The notes beneath the pieces were generated by a model. The model was given only the letters and a program-made list of their open reading frames with translations. It did no database searches and was not told the origin of the DNA. Shown here piece after piece: positions 29,601 through 36,419 of a stretch of DNA of 64,000 bases; the first letter of the stretch is position 1, and each line of letters opens with the position of its first letter. A program made the translations under genes and the position numbers. Location of the stretch: contig JAFEMH010000978.1 of the NCBI GenBank assembly GCA_022495995.1, positions 372,001 through 436,000 on the forward strand, given 5' to 3'. This stretch comes from Adenophora triphylla var. japonica (Eukaryota; Streptophyta; Magnoliopsida; Asterales; Campanulaceae).

Positions 29601-31568
29601 AATCCCATGATTAGTTTCCACCTTAAAGTATGCTGAATCTTGAGGCAGTTTTGTTGAGGTTATCATCTATTGAACATTATGATACTTGGTTGTCAAATTC
29701 AGAGCGGAAGAAATACTTGGTTGTTCCCTATAATACCCTTTTGTATTTTTTTTTTTAAGTAAAAGAAGCTGAATTACATACAACTGACTTTGTTGACTTA
29801 GCGGTACTTTTTTCTTGACATTATTGCTGGGTCTGTTTTGTTGGTGTTAATACATTATTAGTCATTCCTGCTCACAAATTCATCATCTTCATTTAGGAAA
29901 AAATAGCAATTTTACTTCTTTCCTTATTGTTGGTATCATCTCCTGTTGTGGAACATCTTTCTTGATTAGTGGCTATCTTTCATCTCTTATGTTTTAGCTC
30001 CCTTTTTCTATTATTGTTGAATATCATGATAGTTGTACGCTATGCTTCTGCTTTAACCATCTTAAAGCGTCTTTATCACCCTTTGTAATTCTACTTGATG
30101 AATTCCACTTATATTTCTTTCACCTATTTCATCCTTGGATGTGCATTTTGAGTTCTTTGTTCATATTCCCTCCATCCCGAAATGATCTTCCTACTTCCTT
30201 TGTTGTTAACACGGAGGTACTTTGAGCAATAAATTTAGGTTAATTTAATTATCCTAATGAAAATTTAAAACTTGTTATTGATACACAATTATAAATACTA
30301 TCAATAACAATTTCTAGATGTTCATTAGGATAATTAAATTAGCCTACAACTATTGCTCAAAGTACCTTCGTGTTAACGACATAAAAAGTAGGAACATCAT
30401 TTCGGGACAGAGGGAGTATGTTGTTAGATAGGTGGTTTACTTTTGAGTAAGCTTATCTTCATACCTAATGTTTTCCAAAATATCTCTGCAGGTCGCTACT
30501 GTCATCTGAGAATGTTGTAAATGGGATCACAATAGAGACGACGCCATCCACCAGTGAATGCGGACGTAGCAGCAAGGTCAGTCTGAGAAATTAATAAGCT
30601 TGTTGCAATATGAGAAATCTTGAACATCGCTCCCTTCTAAAATAAATATTTAAAACAGCAACAAAGCCTTAATATTTTAAAGTAAAAAAAATAAAGGCAC
30701 TTTCTATAGCAGAAAGCCAACCTGGACAAAATCAGATTATTATTTTACCAAGAAAAAATAATAATATATTATATTTTTTTCCCGTCTATACTAAATTTAG
30801 GTATTACATCATAATATCTACTCCCTCCATCCCAATAAGTGCTTCACCCTTTTGGGTGGGCACAAATATTAAGGAAATGGGTGGGGAAAAAAAATGTTGT
30901 GAGTGTAATTTGAAAATAGGAGAGAGAATTAGTGGAGGGAATAGTAAATTTGAAAAGTGTTGTGAGTGTAATAGTGAATTAGGAGAGAGAATGAGTGGAG
31001 GAAATAGTAAAGATTCTTTGCCAAAAAAGGAAAGTTGAAGCTTCTAACGGGACGCCCTTTTGGGTAATTAGTGAAGCTTTTATTGGGACGGAGGGAGTAT
31101 ATTAAAAAGAATCTTGACCCCATTTCAAAACAATTCTGGCTCCGCCACTGGGTGGGTCGAAGTTAAATCAAGTTTTCTAAATAAATAAAAATAGGACTAC
31201 TTTTTTGTGGAAGGCAGGGAGTATTTATTTTTGATCTCACTTGTCTGAAATAACACTGTTGAAGAGGCTGAAGGCCAATAGGATGTAAGTGTGCCTCACT
31301 TGTGATCTATTGCTTCCGAAAAATTGGACTTCAAAAAAAAAAAAAACGATTGATCAGGAAATTCAGTTATGACATGAAGAAATTCATTTGTTTTTGAAAT
31401 AATTTTCCGTCTTTCCTGATGAGATGGTGTGTGCTATGTTAGCAGCAGGGGAGGGAGCAGACTGGAATAGATCTATACAGCGATGATGTCCTAAGCCATG
31501 AAGTCCCTGACGGCTTCTCTGATAGTTTTGTACATTGGATAAATTACGGAGAGATGCTCTGCCATTGA
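1736..31568 (+). CDS. SAC: SAC-domain phosphoinositide phosphatase (plant SAC1-5, Fig4-like group), 16 coding exons
   Basis: Coding exons: 1736-1918, 6532-6736, 6821-6986, 9101-9323, 9652-9728, 14108-14295, 14366-14463, 14837-14970, 15102-15230, 15955-16342, 20670-20791, 21701-21814, 24677-24865, 29440-29598, 30492-30576, 31446-31568. All borders are GT..AG, phases agree at every junction, and the sum is 2,583 bases (860 residues plus stop). The N-terminal SAC domain starts near residue 50 ([17 protein letters not shown]) and includes [24 protein letters not shown]. The phosphatase motif C-IDCLD-R-T has Cys530 and Arg536. The group is known to hydrolyse phosphoinositides, notably PI(3,5)P2, on endomembranes or tonoplast. 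A Ser-rich tail ends [13 protein letters not shown]. Length fits the roughly 790-910 residues of plant members. The exact paralogue is not assigned. The gene is long because its introns are full of transposons. Confidence 0.95.
1919..3494 (+). other. Intron 1, 5' part; no element recognised
   Basis: AT-rich non-coding sequence after the exon 1 donor. Short open frames here (for example on the minus strand at 2490-2894) have no family signature. Confidence 0.5.
3495..3662 (-). mobile_element. Candidate tRNA-derived SINE
   Basis: On the minus strand a box-A-like AGCCTAGTGGTCAAGG (near 3646-3631) is followed about 35 bases on by a box-B-like AGGTTTGAAACTC (near 3599-3587), then a body ending in an A-rich tail (near 3515-3500). 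AAAGCAA occurs next to the tail and again near 3664, a possible target duplication. Family not identified. Confidence 0.5.
4092..4411. mobile_element. Stowaway MITE (Tc1/mariner type)
   Basis: Terminal inverted repeats CTCCCTCCGTCCCACTTCAA at both ends, TA duplication at 4090-4091 and 4412-4413, about 320 bp, no coding capacity. Confidence 0.95.
4508..4716 (+). mobile_element. Mini-Helitron (209 bp)
   Basis: Begins TCTATAGTATAAATGG after an A (4507). It ends with the hairpin CGTGTC-TTCG-GACACG, a short spacer and CTAG before a T (4717). These are the 5' TC, 3' hairpin plus CTRR and A/T target of Helitrons. The interior is mostly a (TA)n tract (4616-4667). It has no RepHel gene, so it is non-autonomous. 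Confidence 0.75.
4616..4667. repeat. (TA)n microsatellite
   Basis: About 52 bases of uninterrupted TA within the mini-Helitron in SAC intron 1. Confidence 0.95.
4717..5282. mobile_element. Degenerate hAT-type non-autonomous element
   Basis: Left end TAGTTGTTAAAGGCGAAAAG and right end GCGCTAGCCTTTTGCAACTA form imperfect inverted repeats rich in GGCGAG, like the better-preserved hAT at 18,536-20,099. No 8-bp duplication was found and the left end abuts the mini-Helitron exactly, so boundaries are tentative. Confidence 0.55.
5283..6531 (+). other. Intron 1, 3' part; nothing identified
   Basis: AT-rich, no coding signature. 5,411-5,755 looks like an old foldback element, but the ends do not match well enough to call. 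Confidence 0.4.
6532..6736 (+). CDS. SAC: SAC exon 2 (residues 62-130)
   Basis: Acceptor TTTTAATACAG. Encodes [18 protein letters not shown] and [14 protein letters not shown], the N-terminal SAC subdomain. Ends in phase 1, with GGG completed by exon 3. Confidence 0.95.
6821..6986 (+). CDS. SAC: SAC exon 3 (residues 130-185)
   Basis: Short 84-base intron before it. Encodes [20 protein letters not shown] and the Gly-rich [13 protein letters not shown] segment. Ends in phase 2. Confidence 0.93.
7280..7480 (-). repeat. TRIM terminal repeat, left
   Basis: TGTAACATCCC to GGGTATTACA; about 80 percent alike to the right copy by eye. Confidence 0.88.
7580..7781 (-). repeat. TRIM terminal repeat, right
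   Basis: TGTAACAACCC to GGGATATTACA. It is next to the primer site, so it is the 5' repeat in the element's own orientation. Confidence 0.88.
7789..8361. mobile_element. Mutator-like foldback MITE with long inverted repeats
   Basis: Inverted arms of roughly 200 bp: the left reads GACGTTTACCCC..CACCTAATCCCA and the right, reversed, TACGTTTACCCC..CACCTAATCCCA. A perfect 9-bp duplication CAGAAAAAT flanks it (7780-7788, 8362-8370), as for Mutator-type elements. Non-coding AT-rich centre. Confidence 0.9.
8371..9100 (+). other. Rest of intron 3; nothing identified
   Basis: Single-copy-looking AT-rich intron sequence up to the exon 4 acceptor. Confidence 0.4.
9101..9323 (+). CDS. SAC: SAC exon 4 (residues 185-259)
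   Basis: Encodes [20 protein letters not shown] and [13 protein letters not shown], strongly conserved SAC-domain blocks. Acceptor CCCGAGTAG, donor GTCTTT. Confidence 0.95.
9652..9728 (+). CDS. SAC: SAC exon 5 (residues 260-285)
   Basis: A 77-base exon encoding [20 protein letters not shown] then HYAGTR. Its donor opens the 4.4-kb intron holding the tandem array and the duplicated promoter. Confidence 0.93.
9729..10494 (+). other. Intron 5, 5' part; nothing identified
   Basis: AT-rich intron sequence after exon 5 with no element ends or coding motifs seen. Confidence 0.4.
10495..10815 (-). repeat. Degenerate Copia-LTR-like fragment
   Basis: Contains CACAAGAACACAAGA, a CCCAGTTCGTC block and GGGGGCACTATCAAGCCAGG, matching in order the LTR at 57,899-58,435 (GGGGGCACTACCAAGCCAGA). 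Ends and target duplication not found. Confidence 0.45.
11024..12495. repeat. Tandem array of about 172-bp units
   Basis: GGTATACGGCTACCTC (or a one-base variant) recurs near 11029, 11200, 11373, 11548, 11721, 11898, 12066, 12238 and 12407, each followed by the same T-rich stretch, an ATGACATTTAAAGTG block and TATGTGTCCCGATCTTGCC. About eight and a half units, highly alike, in SAC intron 5. Confidence 0.95.
12496..12931. other. Sequence between tandem array and promoter copy
   Basis: Rich in CGTGTCG/ACACGA palindromic words, as in some LTR termini. CACGACACAC at about 12,862 resembles ACACGACACACC near 10,997 on the other side of the array, so array and flanks may belong to one decayed element. 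Confidence 0.35.
12932..13491 (+). repeat. Second copy of SAC promoter/5' leader inside intron 5
   Basis: A near-identical direct copy of 871-1430, including the leader and its splice donor (GAG|GTATTT at 13,326). The match begins at TGTGTTTGC and stops at CATAGCCA. No target duplication or transposon ends are evident at its borders. Confidence 0.95.
13635..13909. mobile_element. Stowaway MITE
   Basis: CTCCCTCCATCCCCAACCTA at the left and its complement at the right, TA at 13,633-13,634 and 13,910-13,911, 275 bp. It is 198 bases upstream of exon 6. Confidence 0.93.
14108..14295 (+). CDS. SAC: SAC exon 6 (residues 285-348)
   Basis: Encodes [20 protein letters not shown] and [19 protein letters not shown], typical SAC blocks. 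Its Met in GFPMQIS is the first in-frame start for any transcript that began in intron 5. Confidence 0.95.
14366..14463 (+). CDS. SAC: SAC exon 7 (residues 348-380)
   Basis: Follows a 70-base intron. Encodes [20 protein letters not shown] then [12 protein letters not shown]. Confidence 0.95.
14585..14655. repeat. (TA)n microsatellite in intron 7
   Basis: About 70 bases of TA preceded by TGTATGTATGTGTGTG. Confidence 0.95.
14837..14970 (+). CDS. SAC: SAC exon 8 (residues 381-425)
   Basis: Encodes [20 protein letters not shown] and [14 protein letters not shown]. The preceding intron carries a (TA)n tract. Confidence 0.95.
15102..15230 (+). CDS. SAC: SAC exon 9 (residues 425-468)
   Basis: Encodes [20 protein letters not shown] and [11 protein letters not shown]. 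The end of the exon ([10 protein letters not shown]) enters the variable insert before the catalytic motif. Confidence 0.92.
   Translation, partial: QGDQCFTGFGQTDSICIDNDWFFLLPSTTKIGIRGIFDIPLL
15421..15468. repeat. CCCTCCC-type polypyrimidine repeat in intron 9
   Basis: Repeated CCCCTCCCCT words, giving a G-rich complementary strand. Confidence 0.9.
15955..16342 (+). CDS. SAC: SAC exon 10, catalytic exon (residues 468-597)
   Basis: The largest exon. A polar variable insert is followed by [20 protein letters not shown]; the active-site C-X5-R-T spans 16,139-16,162. It ends [19 protein letters not shown], also a family signature. Confidence 0.96.
16343..16745 (+). other. Intron 10, 5' part; nothing identified
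   Basis: AT-rich intron sequence after the catalytic exon, no element signature. Confidence 0.4.
16746..17360 (-). pseudogene. Gypsy integrase remnant
   Basis: Minus-strand frames carry [11 protein letters not shown], then [15 protein letters not shown], then [20 protein letters not shown]. These match the end of the integrase core and the C-terminal GPY/F-type module of Gypsy polyproteins. Several stops and frameshifts, no LTRs nearby: an old fragment in SAC intron 10. Confidence 0.8.
17673..17928. mobile_element. Stowaway-like MITE
   Basis: Left CTCCTCGCCCCAAAATACTT and right AAGTATTTTGGGACGGAGGG, with TA at 17,671-17,672 and 17,929-17,930, 256 bp. The left tip has diverged. Confidence 0.82.
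18140..18535 (+). pseudogene. RTE-type LINE reverse transcriptase fragment, part 1
   Basis: Frames read [15 protein letters not shown], later [20 protein letters not shown] and [14 protein letters not shown]. These are the thumb/C-terminal segments of plant RTE-clade reverse transcriptases. Frameshifts are present. The frame is cut at WMCG by the hAT at 18,536 and resumes at 20,100. Confidence 0.85.
18536..20099 (+). mobile_element. hAT element, internal deletion derivative
   Basis: Ends CATAGTTGTTAAAGGCG and CGCCTCTGACAACTATG are inverted repeats followed by GGCGAG/CGCCTC-rich subterminal repeats. A perfect 8-bp duplication ATGTGTGG lies at 18,528-18,535 and 20,100-20,107. The interior keeps only the start and end of a transposase frame. 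It is 1,564 bp and sits in the LINE fragment in SAC intron 10. Confidence 0.93.
19097..19730 (+). pseudogene. hAT transposase relic: N-terminus joined to C-terminal tail
   Basis: An ATG at 19,097 starts [17 protein letters not shown], the lead-in to a BED-type zinc finger in plant hAT transposases. It is followed almost at once by [20 protein letters not shown] then [10 protein letters not shown], the tail just after the dimerisation region. The zinc-finger cysteines, DUF659 and catalytic core are absent. An acidic run ([11 protein letters not shown]) precedes the stop at 19,728-19,730. Confidence 0.8.
20100..20426 (+). pseudogene. RTE-type LINE fragment, part 2 with 3' end
   Basis: Resumes the frame cut at 18,535: [20 protein letters not shown] then FASIVENM. 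The 3' end reads TTCATGTTAGCGGACCCC, GGGACTAAGGTTTTG and TTGTTGT, the typical tail of plant RTE LINEs. Confidence 0.85.
20670..20791 (+). CDS. SAC: SAC exon 11 (residues 598-638)
   Basis: Encodes [20 protein letters not shown] then [20 protein letters not shown]. The preceding 4.3-kb intron contains the LINE/hAT nest. Confidence 0.95.
20917..21642. mobile_element. Tourist-like MITE (PIF/Harbinger type), 726 bp
   Basis: Ends GGCTCCGTTTGTTTC and GCAAACAAACGGAGCC with TTA at 20,914-20,916 and 21,643-21,645. Arms are long and rich in GGAAAATG. The centre is a G-rich minisatellite. It fills most of SAC intron 11. Confidence 0.88.
21107..21440 (+). repeat. G-rich minisatellite with G-quadruplex potential
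   Basis: About four imperfect units of roughly 85-95 bp, each with GGGG-rich runs, GGTGGTGAGTGGAGTGGGG and TAAATGATTAATTTTTTTT. The G-runs are on the sense strand of SAC, so they would be in the pre-mRNA. Confidence 0.85.
21701..21814 (+). CDS. SAC: SAC exon 12 (residues 638-676)
   Basis: Encodes [20 protein letters not shown] then [10 protein letters not shown]. Its acceptor lies only 58 bases after the end of a 726-bp MITE. Confidence 0.94.
21979..22362. mobile_element. Stowaway MITE
   Basis: CTCCCTCAGTCCCACAATGA at the left, ATTTCGGGACGGAGGGAG at the right, TA at 21,977-21,978 and 22,363-22,364, 384 bp, in SAC intron 12. Confidence 0.88.
22363..24676 (+). other. Intron 12, long unrecognised stretch
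   Basis: About 2.3 kb with no long frame or element ends seen. Purine-rich start (about 22,430-22,600). Near 24,236-24,425 two diverged stretches share a CTTTGC..GTTGCATGA pattern, hinting at an old internal repeat. Origin unknown. Confidence 0.35.
24677..24865 (+). CDS. SAC: SAC exon 13 (residues 676-739)
   Basis: Encodes [20 protein letters not shown] and a Ser/Thr-rich linker ending DSDLSYSR. This is the low-conservation C-terminal region of the group. Confidence 0.85.
24866..25417 (+). other. Intron 13, 5' part; nothing identified
   Basis: AT-rich intron sequence between exon 13 and the Copia element. Confidence 0.4.
25423..25956 (+). repeat. Copia 5' LTR (534 bp)
   Basis: TGTTGGGATTGG to ATTTCACAACA. 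A cluster of GAGGCGGGCGCCTCA-type near-palindromes (25,540-25,660) precedes CTATATAAAC (25,731), a TATA box. Confidence 0.95.
26014..27383 (+). pseudogene. Copia gag and partial protease region, frameshifted
   Basis: [20 protein letters not shown] opens gag. A central frame (26,189-26,719) has [20 protein letters not shown], then FLLKSSLD, and ends in the zinc knuckle [10 protein letters not shown] stop follows at once, with the knuckle's last Cys in another frame. Downstream fragments ([27 protein letters not shown]) belong to the protease/pre-integrase region. There is no DDE integrase, RT or RNase H. At least three frame breaks. Confidence 0.85.
27607..28143 (+). repeat. Copia 3' LTR (537 bp)
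   Basis: Same as the 5' LTR apart from a few changes, mostly after position 370 (for example CCCTGACG versus CCCCCGGACG). Confidence 0.95.
28149..28899 (+). other. Intron 13 between Copia element and tandem duplication
   Basis: AT-rich. 28,780-28,850 (AATAAAATTTAGGG..CGCCAAAAAATT) resembles the 3' tail of a plant L1 LINE, but no coding part was seen, so this is only a suggestion. Confidence 0.35.
28900..29407. repeat. Perfect 254-bp tandem duplication
   Basis: 28,900-29,153 is followed by the same sequence at 29,154-29,407, no differences seen. Both start CAGTCTTCTGCTG and end CTTATTTGAT. It lies 32 bases upstream of exon 14. Confidence 0.95.
29440..29598 (+). CDS. SAC: SAC exon 14 (residues 739-792)
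   Basis: Encodes [20 protein letters not shown] and [17 protein letters not shown]. It lies 32 bases after a perfect 254-bp tandem duplication. Confidence 0.88.
29599..30165 (+). other. Intron 14, 5' part; nothing identified
   Basis: T-rich intron sequence with no coding or element signature. Confidence 0.4.
30166..30416. mobile_element. Stowaway MITE, family shared with 56,854-57,109
   Basis: Left TTCCCTCCATCCCGAAATGA, right TTTCGGGACAGAGGGAG, TA at 30,164-30,165 and 30,417-30,418. Nearly full-length foldback: TTTGAGCAATAA and its complement lie symmetrically. Confidence 0.9.
30492..30576 (+). CDS. SAC: SAC exon 15 (residues 792-820)
   Basis: Encodes [20 protein letters not shown] then SECGRSSK. 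Phases on both sides fit the neighbouring exons. Confidence 0.85.
30821..31097. mobile_element. Stowaway MITE
   Basis: CTCCCTCCATCCCAATAAGT at the left, its complement at the right, TA at 30,819-30,820 and 31,098-31,099, 277 bp, in SAC intron 15. Confidence 0.93.
31446..31568 (+). CDS. SAC: SAC exon 16, last coding exon (residues 821-860)
   Basis: Encodes [20 protein letters not shown] and ends [15 protein letters not shown] then TGA. The acceptor region reads AGCAGCAG, so splicing could begin at 31443, 31446 or 31449, changing only the number of Gln residues. Confidence 0.85.
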   Translation, partial: QGREQTGIDLYSDDVLSHEVPDGFSDSFVHWINYGEMLCH

Positions 31569-31980
31569 CTTGGTTTGACTTTCTTTGCACCCAAGATTCC
31601 TTCCTAGTAATAATAGAAGGTGACATTTGAAACAAGGTCGAAATTGCAAAACAAATCTATGGGCATTTGCATCGTAGTGGCATTACAAACTCCGGGCCCC
31701 ACGGGATATGCGGCGAGCATAGATTCAATCATCTTAAGGTCATTGATATACTTTAGTAGAAAATGGGTAAATAATGAAGAAATTTGTTATTCTTTTTGGA
31801 GCTCTTTCCTTTTGCATTTACAGTTAGTAGATGTTATGGAAGTTGTAGGTTCCAATGTTGTATATATATGTATACATATATATACTTGTGGAGCTCCGCT
31901 GTAAAATTTTATCGACTTATTCTTCGCATCAGTGATGTATATTTGTCTCTTTTGATTGCAAATAAGTTTCGGAAAAACTC
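31569..31980 (+). other. Probable SAC 3' UTR and polyadenylation region
   Basis: Follows the TGA. Contains GTTGTATATATATGTATACA (about 31,857) as a TGTA-type upstream element and AAATAAG near 31,962 as a weak near-upstream element. The 3' end is approximate; the next feature is the Tat LTR at 32,123. Confidence 0.45.
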
Positions 31981-32122
31981 CGTTATTGATGATATATTGT
32001 TAATTTATGTATCAATAACAATTTTTGAATTCTCATAAAATATTCTATTAAAATTCATTCAAATTGAATAAAAATAGTAAAATTATCCTTGTGTGATAAC
32101 GGGTGCTATACACAAATGATAA

Positions 32123-32836
32123 TGAACAGTATAAACTGAGGTACGAATATGGGTTTGCTCAAGCTGGGCCTAATTGAATTGGGCCATGAATATTATCTAA
32201 ATAACCAAGTATCAGGGCCGAGTAGGGTCTTCCTCATAAGACAAGGAGCGTTTATCTCAGCCTTATAATAAAGTTCTTACCTCGGCATTCTCCACCATGA
32301 CGAGGAAACTAAATCATTTACCTCGGCATATCACCGTACCGGCCAATCTCCAAATGACGAGGAAGCAGAATCATTTACCTCGGTCTATTTGTTAAGACCG
32401 AGGTAAAACATTTGTGTTCCTCGGCGTTAGGTTATCGTAACATACAATCCTTATTCAACAAGGAGTATACAAAGAATGATCCAATCAGATTATACTTGTC
32501 AACATCAATTCAAGTCAAACAATGACTTCTAATGTATATAATTCTATTAGAATTATATCTTATCTATTTACAAGTTCATTCCAACATGGATTCTATCTAT
32601 CCATTCCTATAAATACAAGCCCCACGGCTCATTATTCTAAGACGTTACTTTTTACATTGGAGAAACTCGTCAATTTGATTTCTCTAATATCAACCGTGAA
32701 CTTACTCTCACGCCGAGGGCCTTTAGCCGGATCCGCCCAGGCTTAGTTTACGTGTTTTCTCTTATTTTCGTGCCTTGCAATCGCCGGAGCATTCAACGCT
32801 TGGATTTGGGCCGTTTTGACGATTTTGGCATCATCA
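32123..32836 (+). repeat. Tat 5' LTR
   Basis: TGAACAGTATAAAC to GGCATCATCA. Contains several CCTCGG/CCGAGG words and a TATA-like CTATAAATACA (about 32,609). Confidence 0.95.
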
Positions 32837-32837
32837 A

Positions 32838-32853
32838 TTGGTTCCATTGCGGG
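32838..32853 (+). other. Tat primer-binding site
   Basis: TTGGTTCCATTGCGGG starts two bases after the LTR and resembles the TTGGCGCCGTTGCCGG-type site of Tat/Athila elements, with substitutions. Confidence 0.6.
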
Positions 32854-33217
32854 AAATCGATTCAAACACCCATTGTTTGACCCGGAAAACGCTCGCTTAA
32901 AGCCAATTTTCTTGCCGAATTTGTTCTTTCTTGGAACGGAATTTTTGGATCGGTAAAGCTCGTTCTTGACACCGCCGAATCATCAAGTTCAAATTCTAAT
33001 TTGCCCGCATTCCGTCAAAGGCGTTTTAACGTTCGCTTTGATCCCAATTTTGGCTTCGAGTTCTTTGCGTTAAAAATAATCACAATTGGTCGTTTGTTTT
33101 TGGTTAAAATTTGCCCTAATTTTAGCCATAAATTCTCGTTCCAGTGAAATTGTGATTTTTGGAAAATTTTGCACTTAATAATCTGCTTGTGATTCATAAT
33201 GGACGGACAATTCACAA

Positions 33218-35172
33218 GTGTTACAAATTCTCGAGGATCCCACCCAAGTGAATGGGGGAAACATCGGAACCGAGGAGCCACCGCCTCCTCCTTCTCCTCT
33301 ACCTCGCACCGATGCCATTCCTCCCCTTGCCACGACTCTTCGTTCCACGGGTCGTGCAAATGCCGAGGGAGAGGGCAATGACCTTCCTCGTCCTACTCGT
33401 GCTCGTGGGAAGCAAGCAGGAAGGAAGAAAACAAAGAATGCCGACGCCGGCCAAGCAGAGGATCTCAACCCGTCGACCGACGCTCTTTGTTACACAAACA
33501 AATGGAGACTTTGCAAAGGATGTATGAAACACAAGTTGCTCTTTTGCAAATGGACCCAGATCATTCCACGGCTCCATTCATTGTACCATCAACGGGCCCA
33601 CCTTTAAGAAAGGAACAGGAGAGCATCGTGCTCCACCCCGAAGACCGCCGAACTACCAATGCCACTCCCAGTGGATTCTCCTCATCCTCGGCATACCAAG
33701 AAGCGTATGATCCCGTGGTCGACCCGAGAAGCCAAATAACTCCTAGGGAAGAGGAAGTGAACTCCAAGGACCTAAGGACAAGACTCGCCTTGAATAGGCG
33801 CCTATCCCCCGCTCGCCTCATCATGACACCTAGGCGTCCCACGTCTCCTCGAGCTCGTCGACCGCATTCTCCTCGTCCTCGTCGTTCGTATTCTCATCGT
33901 CCTCGTCGACCGAACTCTCCTCGTCCTCGGCATCGAGAATTTGCTAGGCCAAGGACCCCAGAGCCCTACAGATGATACTTGGGCGCACAAGACCCGGAAC
34001 CAAGACGTGATAGGGCCCTCCAAACGTGATGGCCACCGACATGAAGAGGAGCATAGTAGGGTGAATGATCGCCCCAAAGACAAGTCGCCGAAGCTCCCAA
34101 CGAAGCACTCGCTCAAGCAGTGAGAAGGAAATAGAAACAAAGCAATGGAGCCGTTGAAGCAAAGGCCGGATGATATGGAGAGGGGAAAGAAATATAATGA
34201 CGACGATTATGATTGGGCCACCCGTCCGTTTTCCTTGAGGATAACCGCCGCACCTCCCCATCCTAACCTCAAGCTCCCGAATTTCGAGAAATACAACGGA
34301 ACCATCGACGCCAAGGACCATGTGCAAAGTTTCGAACAAACCATGAATCTCCTCACCACTGCCGATGACTTGCTCTCGCAAAGCTTTCGCGGCACCTTCT
34401 CCCAATGCCTTTAACCCGGTTCCGTGAGCTCAAGAAAGGTTGCATCGATTGGCCGGAGGGGCATGAGGAGAATGTTCTTAGATCATTTTGCCACTACTGG
34501 GAAGAGGAAGATGAGATTAACCGACTTGGCCAACATTGAGCAAGGGAAGGGAGAGACCACCCTCGCCTACTACAATAGGTTCCGAAAAATGGCGTACTAA
34601 GTTGAAGAAAGCCTCACCGATAGGGAGGTCATAGTTTGCTTCAACTCGGGTTAAAATCGGGCCCTCATTTATGAACTCTCACCCAGTGGAACCTAATTCC
34701 AAGGCCGAATTGTACAAGGTGGCCTATGCCATTTCCATGGTCGAAGACAAGACAAAGAAAAGGGGAGCCGACAAGACGGAACCCGAGCAGCTAACCCCGA
34801 CGTAATGACAACGGGAACGGAAAGGGTTCCAAAGGAAAGAATAGAACAAGAAGCACCGAGAAGCTAGAGTTCACCCTCTTACAAAGCCCATCTCTCGAAA
34901 TCATGTGCCTAGTAAACCTTCCTCCACCTCGTCCGCCGACCGATCACCCAAAATATCCCCGCAACAAGAACAAATACCGTGATTTTCACAAGGACAACGG
35001 GCACACCACCGATGGTTGCCGGGCCCTTAAGAAGATAATCCAACAATGGGTCGACGAGGGAAAGTTAGACCGTTATGTCATGAAGAAAGATGGCAAGCGA
35101 AAGCGGAAGCAAGAGGAGAGCGAAGATGACTCCAAGAGTGAGGATGAAGATCGAAGGCCTCCTAGTGGCTAA
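33218..35172 (+). pseudogene. Tat gag region, broken into several frames
   Basis: Order of pieces: a Pro/Arg-rich N-terminal segment (33,218-33,975, many SPRPRRP repeats); the gag core opening LKLPNFEKYNGTIDAKDHVQ then SFEQTMNLL (34,145-34,414); a shifted piece with FRELKKGCIDWPEGHEENVL (34,415-34,520); and the C-terminal zinc-binding-like YRDFHKDNGHTTDGCRAL (34,903-35,172). The LPNFxxYxGTxDxxDHV pattern is diagnostic of Tat gag. Stops and shifts separate the parts, so no full gag can be made as read. Confidence 0.85.
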
Positions 35173-36110
35173 ACTACATGTGATCCGTGAAGAGGTGACC
35201 TCCACCGTAAAGCTAAGGGACCGCATCCACGAGCTAAGCAAAGTATACCATGTCCCCTCTTGGATCCATAAAGCGGAAGAAGTCATTAGTTTTTCTCCGA
35301 ATGAGTTGGCGGGAAGTCGAGCAGCTCGTGAGCGGCCCTTGGTCATCAAGGGTCGAATTGACAATGTGGAATCCGAAAGACTTCTTGTTGACACGGGGCC
35401 TCCCGTGACATCCTATACTATTCAAATTCCTTCCAACAAATGGGGTTGAAAGACACCGTGCTAGAACCATATCATGGAAGGCTTGAAGGATTCACCAACC
35501 ATAAGGTTGGAGCAAAGGGAACCGTAGAACTAGAACTCGAGGTCGGCAATCATCCCTTCCGAGCCAAAGCTACTCGTCACTTTTATAGTCATGGATTTGA
35601 CTAGTGACTATCATGCTATTATAGGCATTCCAAGTCAAGCCAAACTTGGGATGGTGGCCTCCCTTCCTCACCAACGAGTTAAATTTCCCACTCGTGGCCG
35701 GCATTGGATGCGTGAGGGCAACCCCCAAAGATTTCTTGGAACATGTTGTCAAGAGCCGGAAAAAGTCAAAAAGCGTGGAGATAGATACGCCCGAGGAGAA
35801 CATCAAGATCTCCAAATCACGTAAGACCACCGAAACTAGCTCTAGAATGAGCTATATCCGTGAAGTATGGGAAAGTGAGGAAGAGGAACCTATGGTCCTA
35901 GAAATTGTGGATGACCAAGGCGTAACTCTACCCACACCGGAAGAAGAGCCTATGGTCCTAGAAACCGTGGATGACCAAGGCATAATTCTACCCATCTCCG
36001 AGGAAGACCCCATTCTCGTCAATGACCGTAACTCGGGGCCAACCATGACTCGGGGAAGAACGATCTTCCGTACATTGATAAACTTATGGAGGAAGAAGGC
36101 CTCAATGTAA
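35173..36110 (+). pseudogene. Tat aspartic protease region
   Basis: The frame 35,090-35,449 has FSPNELAG, PLVIKGRIDNVES and LLVDTG, with the D-T-G active site at about 35,386-35,395. It stops soon after; a second frame (35,646-36,110) continues the linker toward RT and contains two near-identical EEEPMVLE..VDDQG units. Frameshifted. Confidence 0.75.
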
Positions 36111-36419
36111 ACGACAATGAAGGGAGAAGAATCGTAGAGATCATCATCGAATCCCCGGAATTTCGAGACTGACCGAAATGAAGCCTGTAGAAGAGCTAGA
36201 AGAGGTAGTCGTTAATCCCGACTATCCCGAACAAAAATCAAGCTAGGAGGCCACTATCACAGAAGAGAAAGAAAAGATCATATCCCTCTTGAAAACAGTC
36301 TCGACGTCTTTGCTTGGAGAGTCGAAGACATGAGGGGATCAATGAAGAAGTAGCCCTCCACCGCTTAGAAGTTGATCCTTTAGCGAAGACCATCTCCCTG
36401 CACGAGGAGAAATTTTGCA

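Noticed and set aside
33175..34140. Long minus-strand open frames opposite Tat gag
   Set aside because: Shadows of the Pro/Arg-rich gag frames; no minus-strand motifs.
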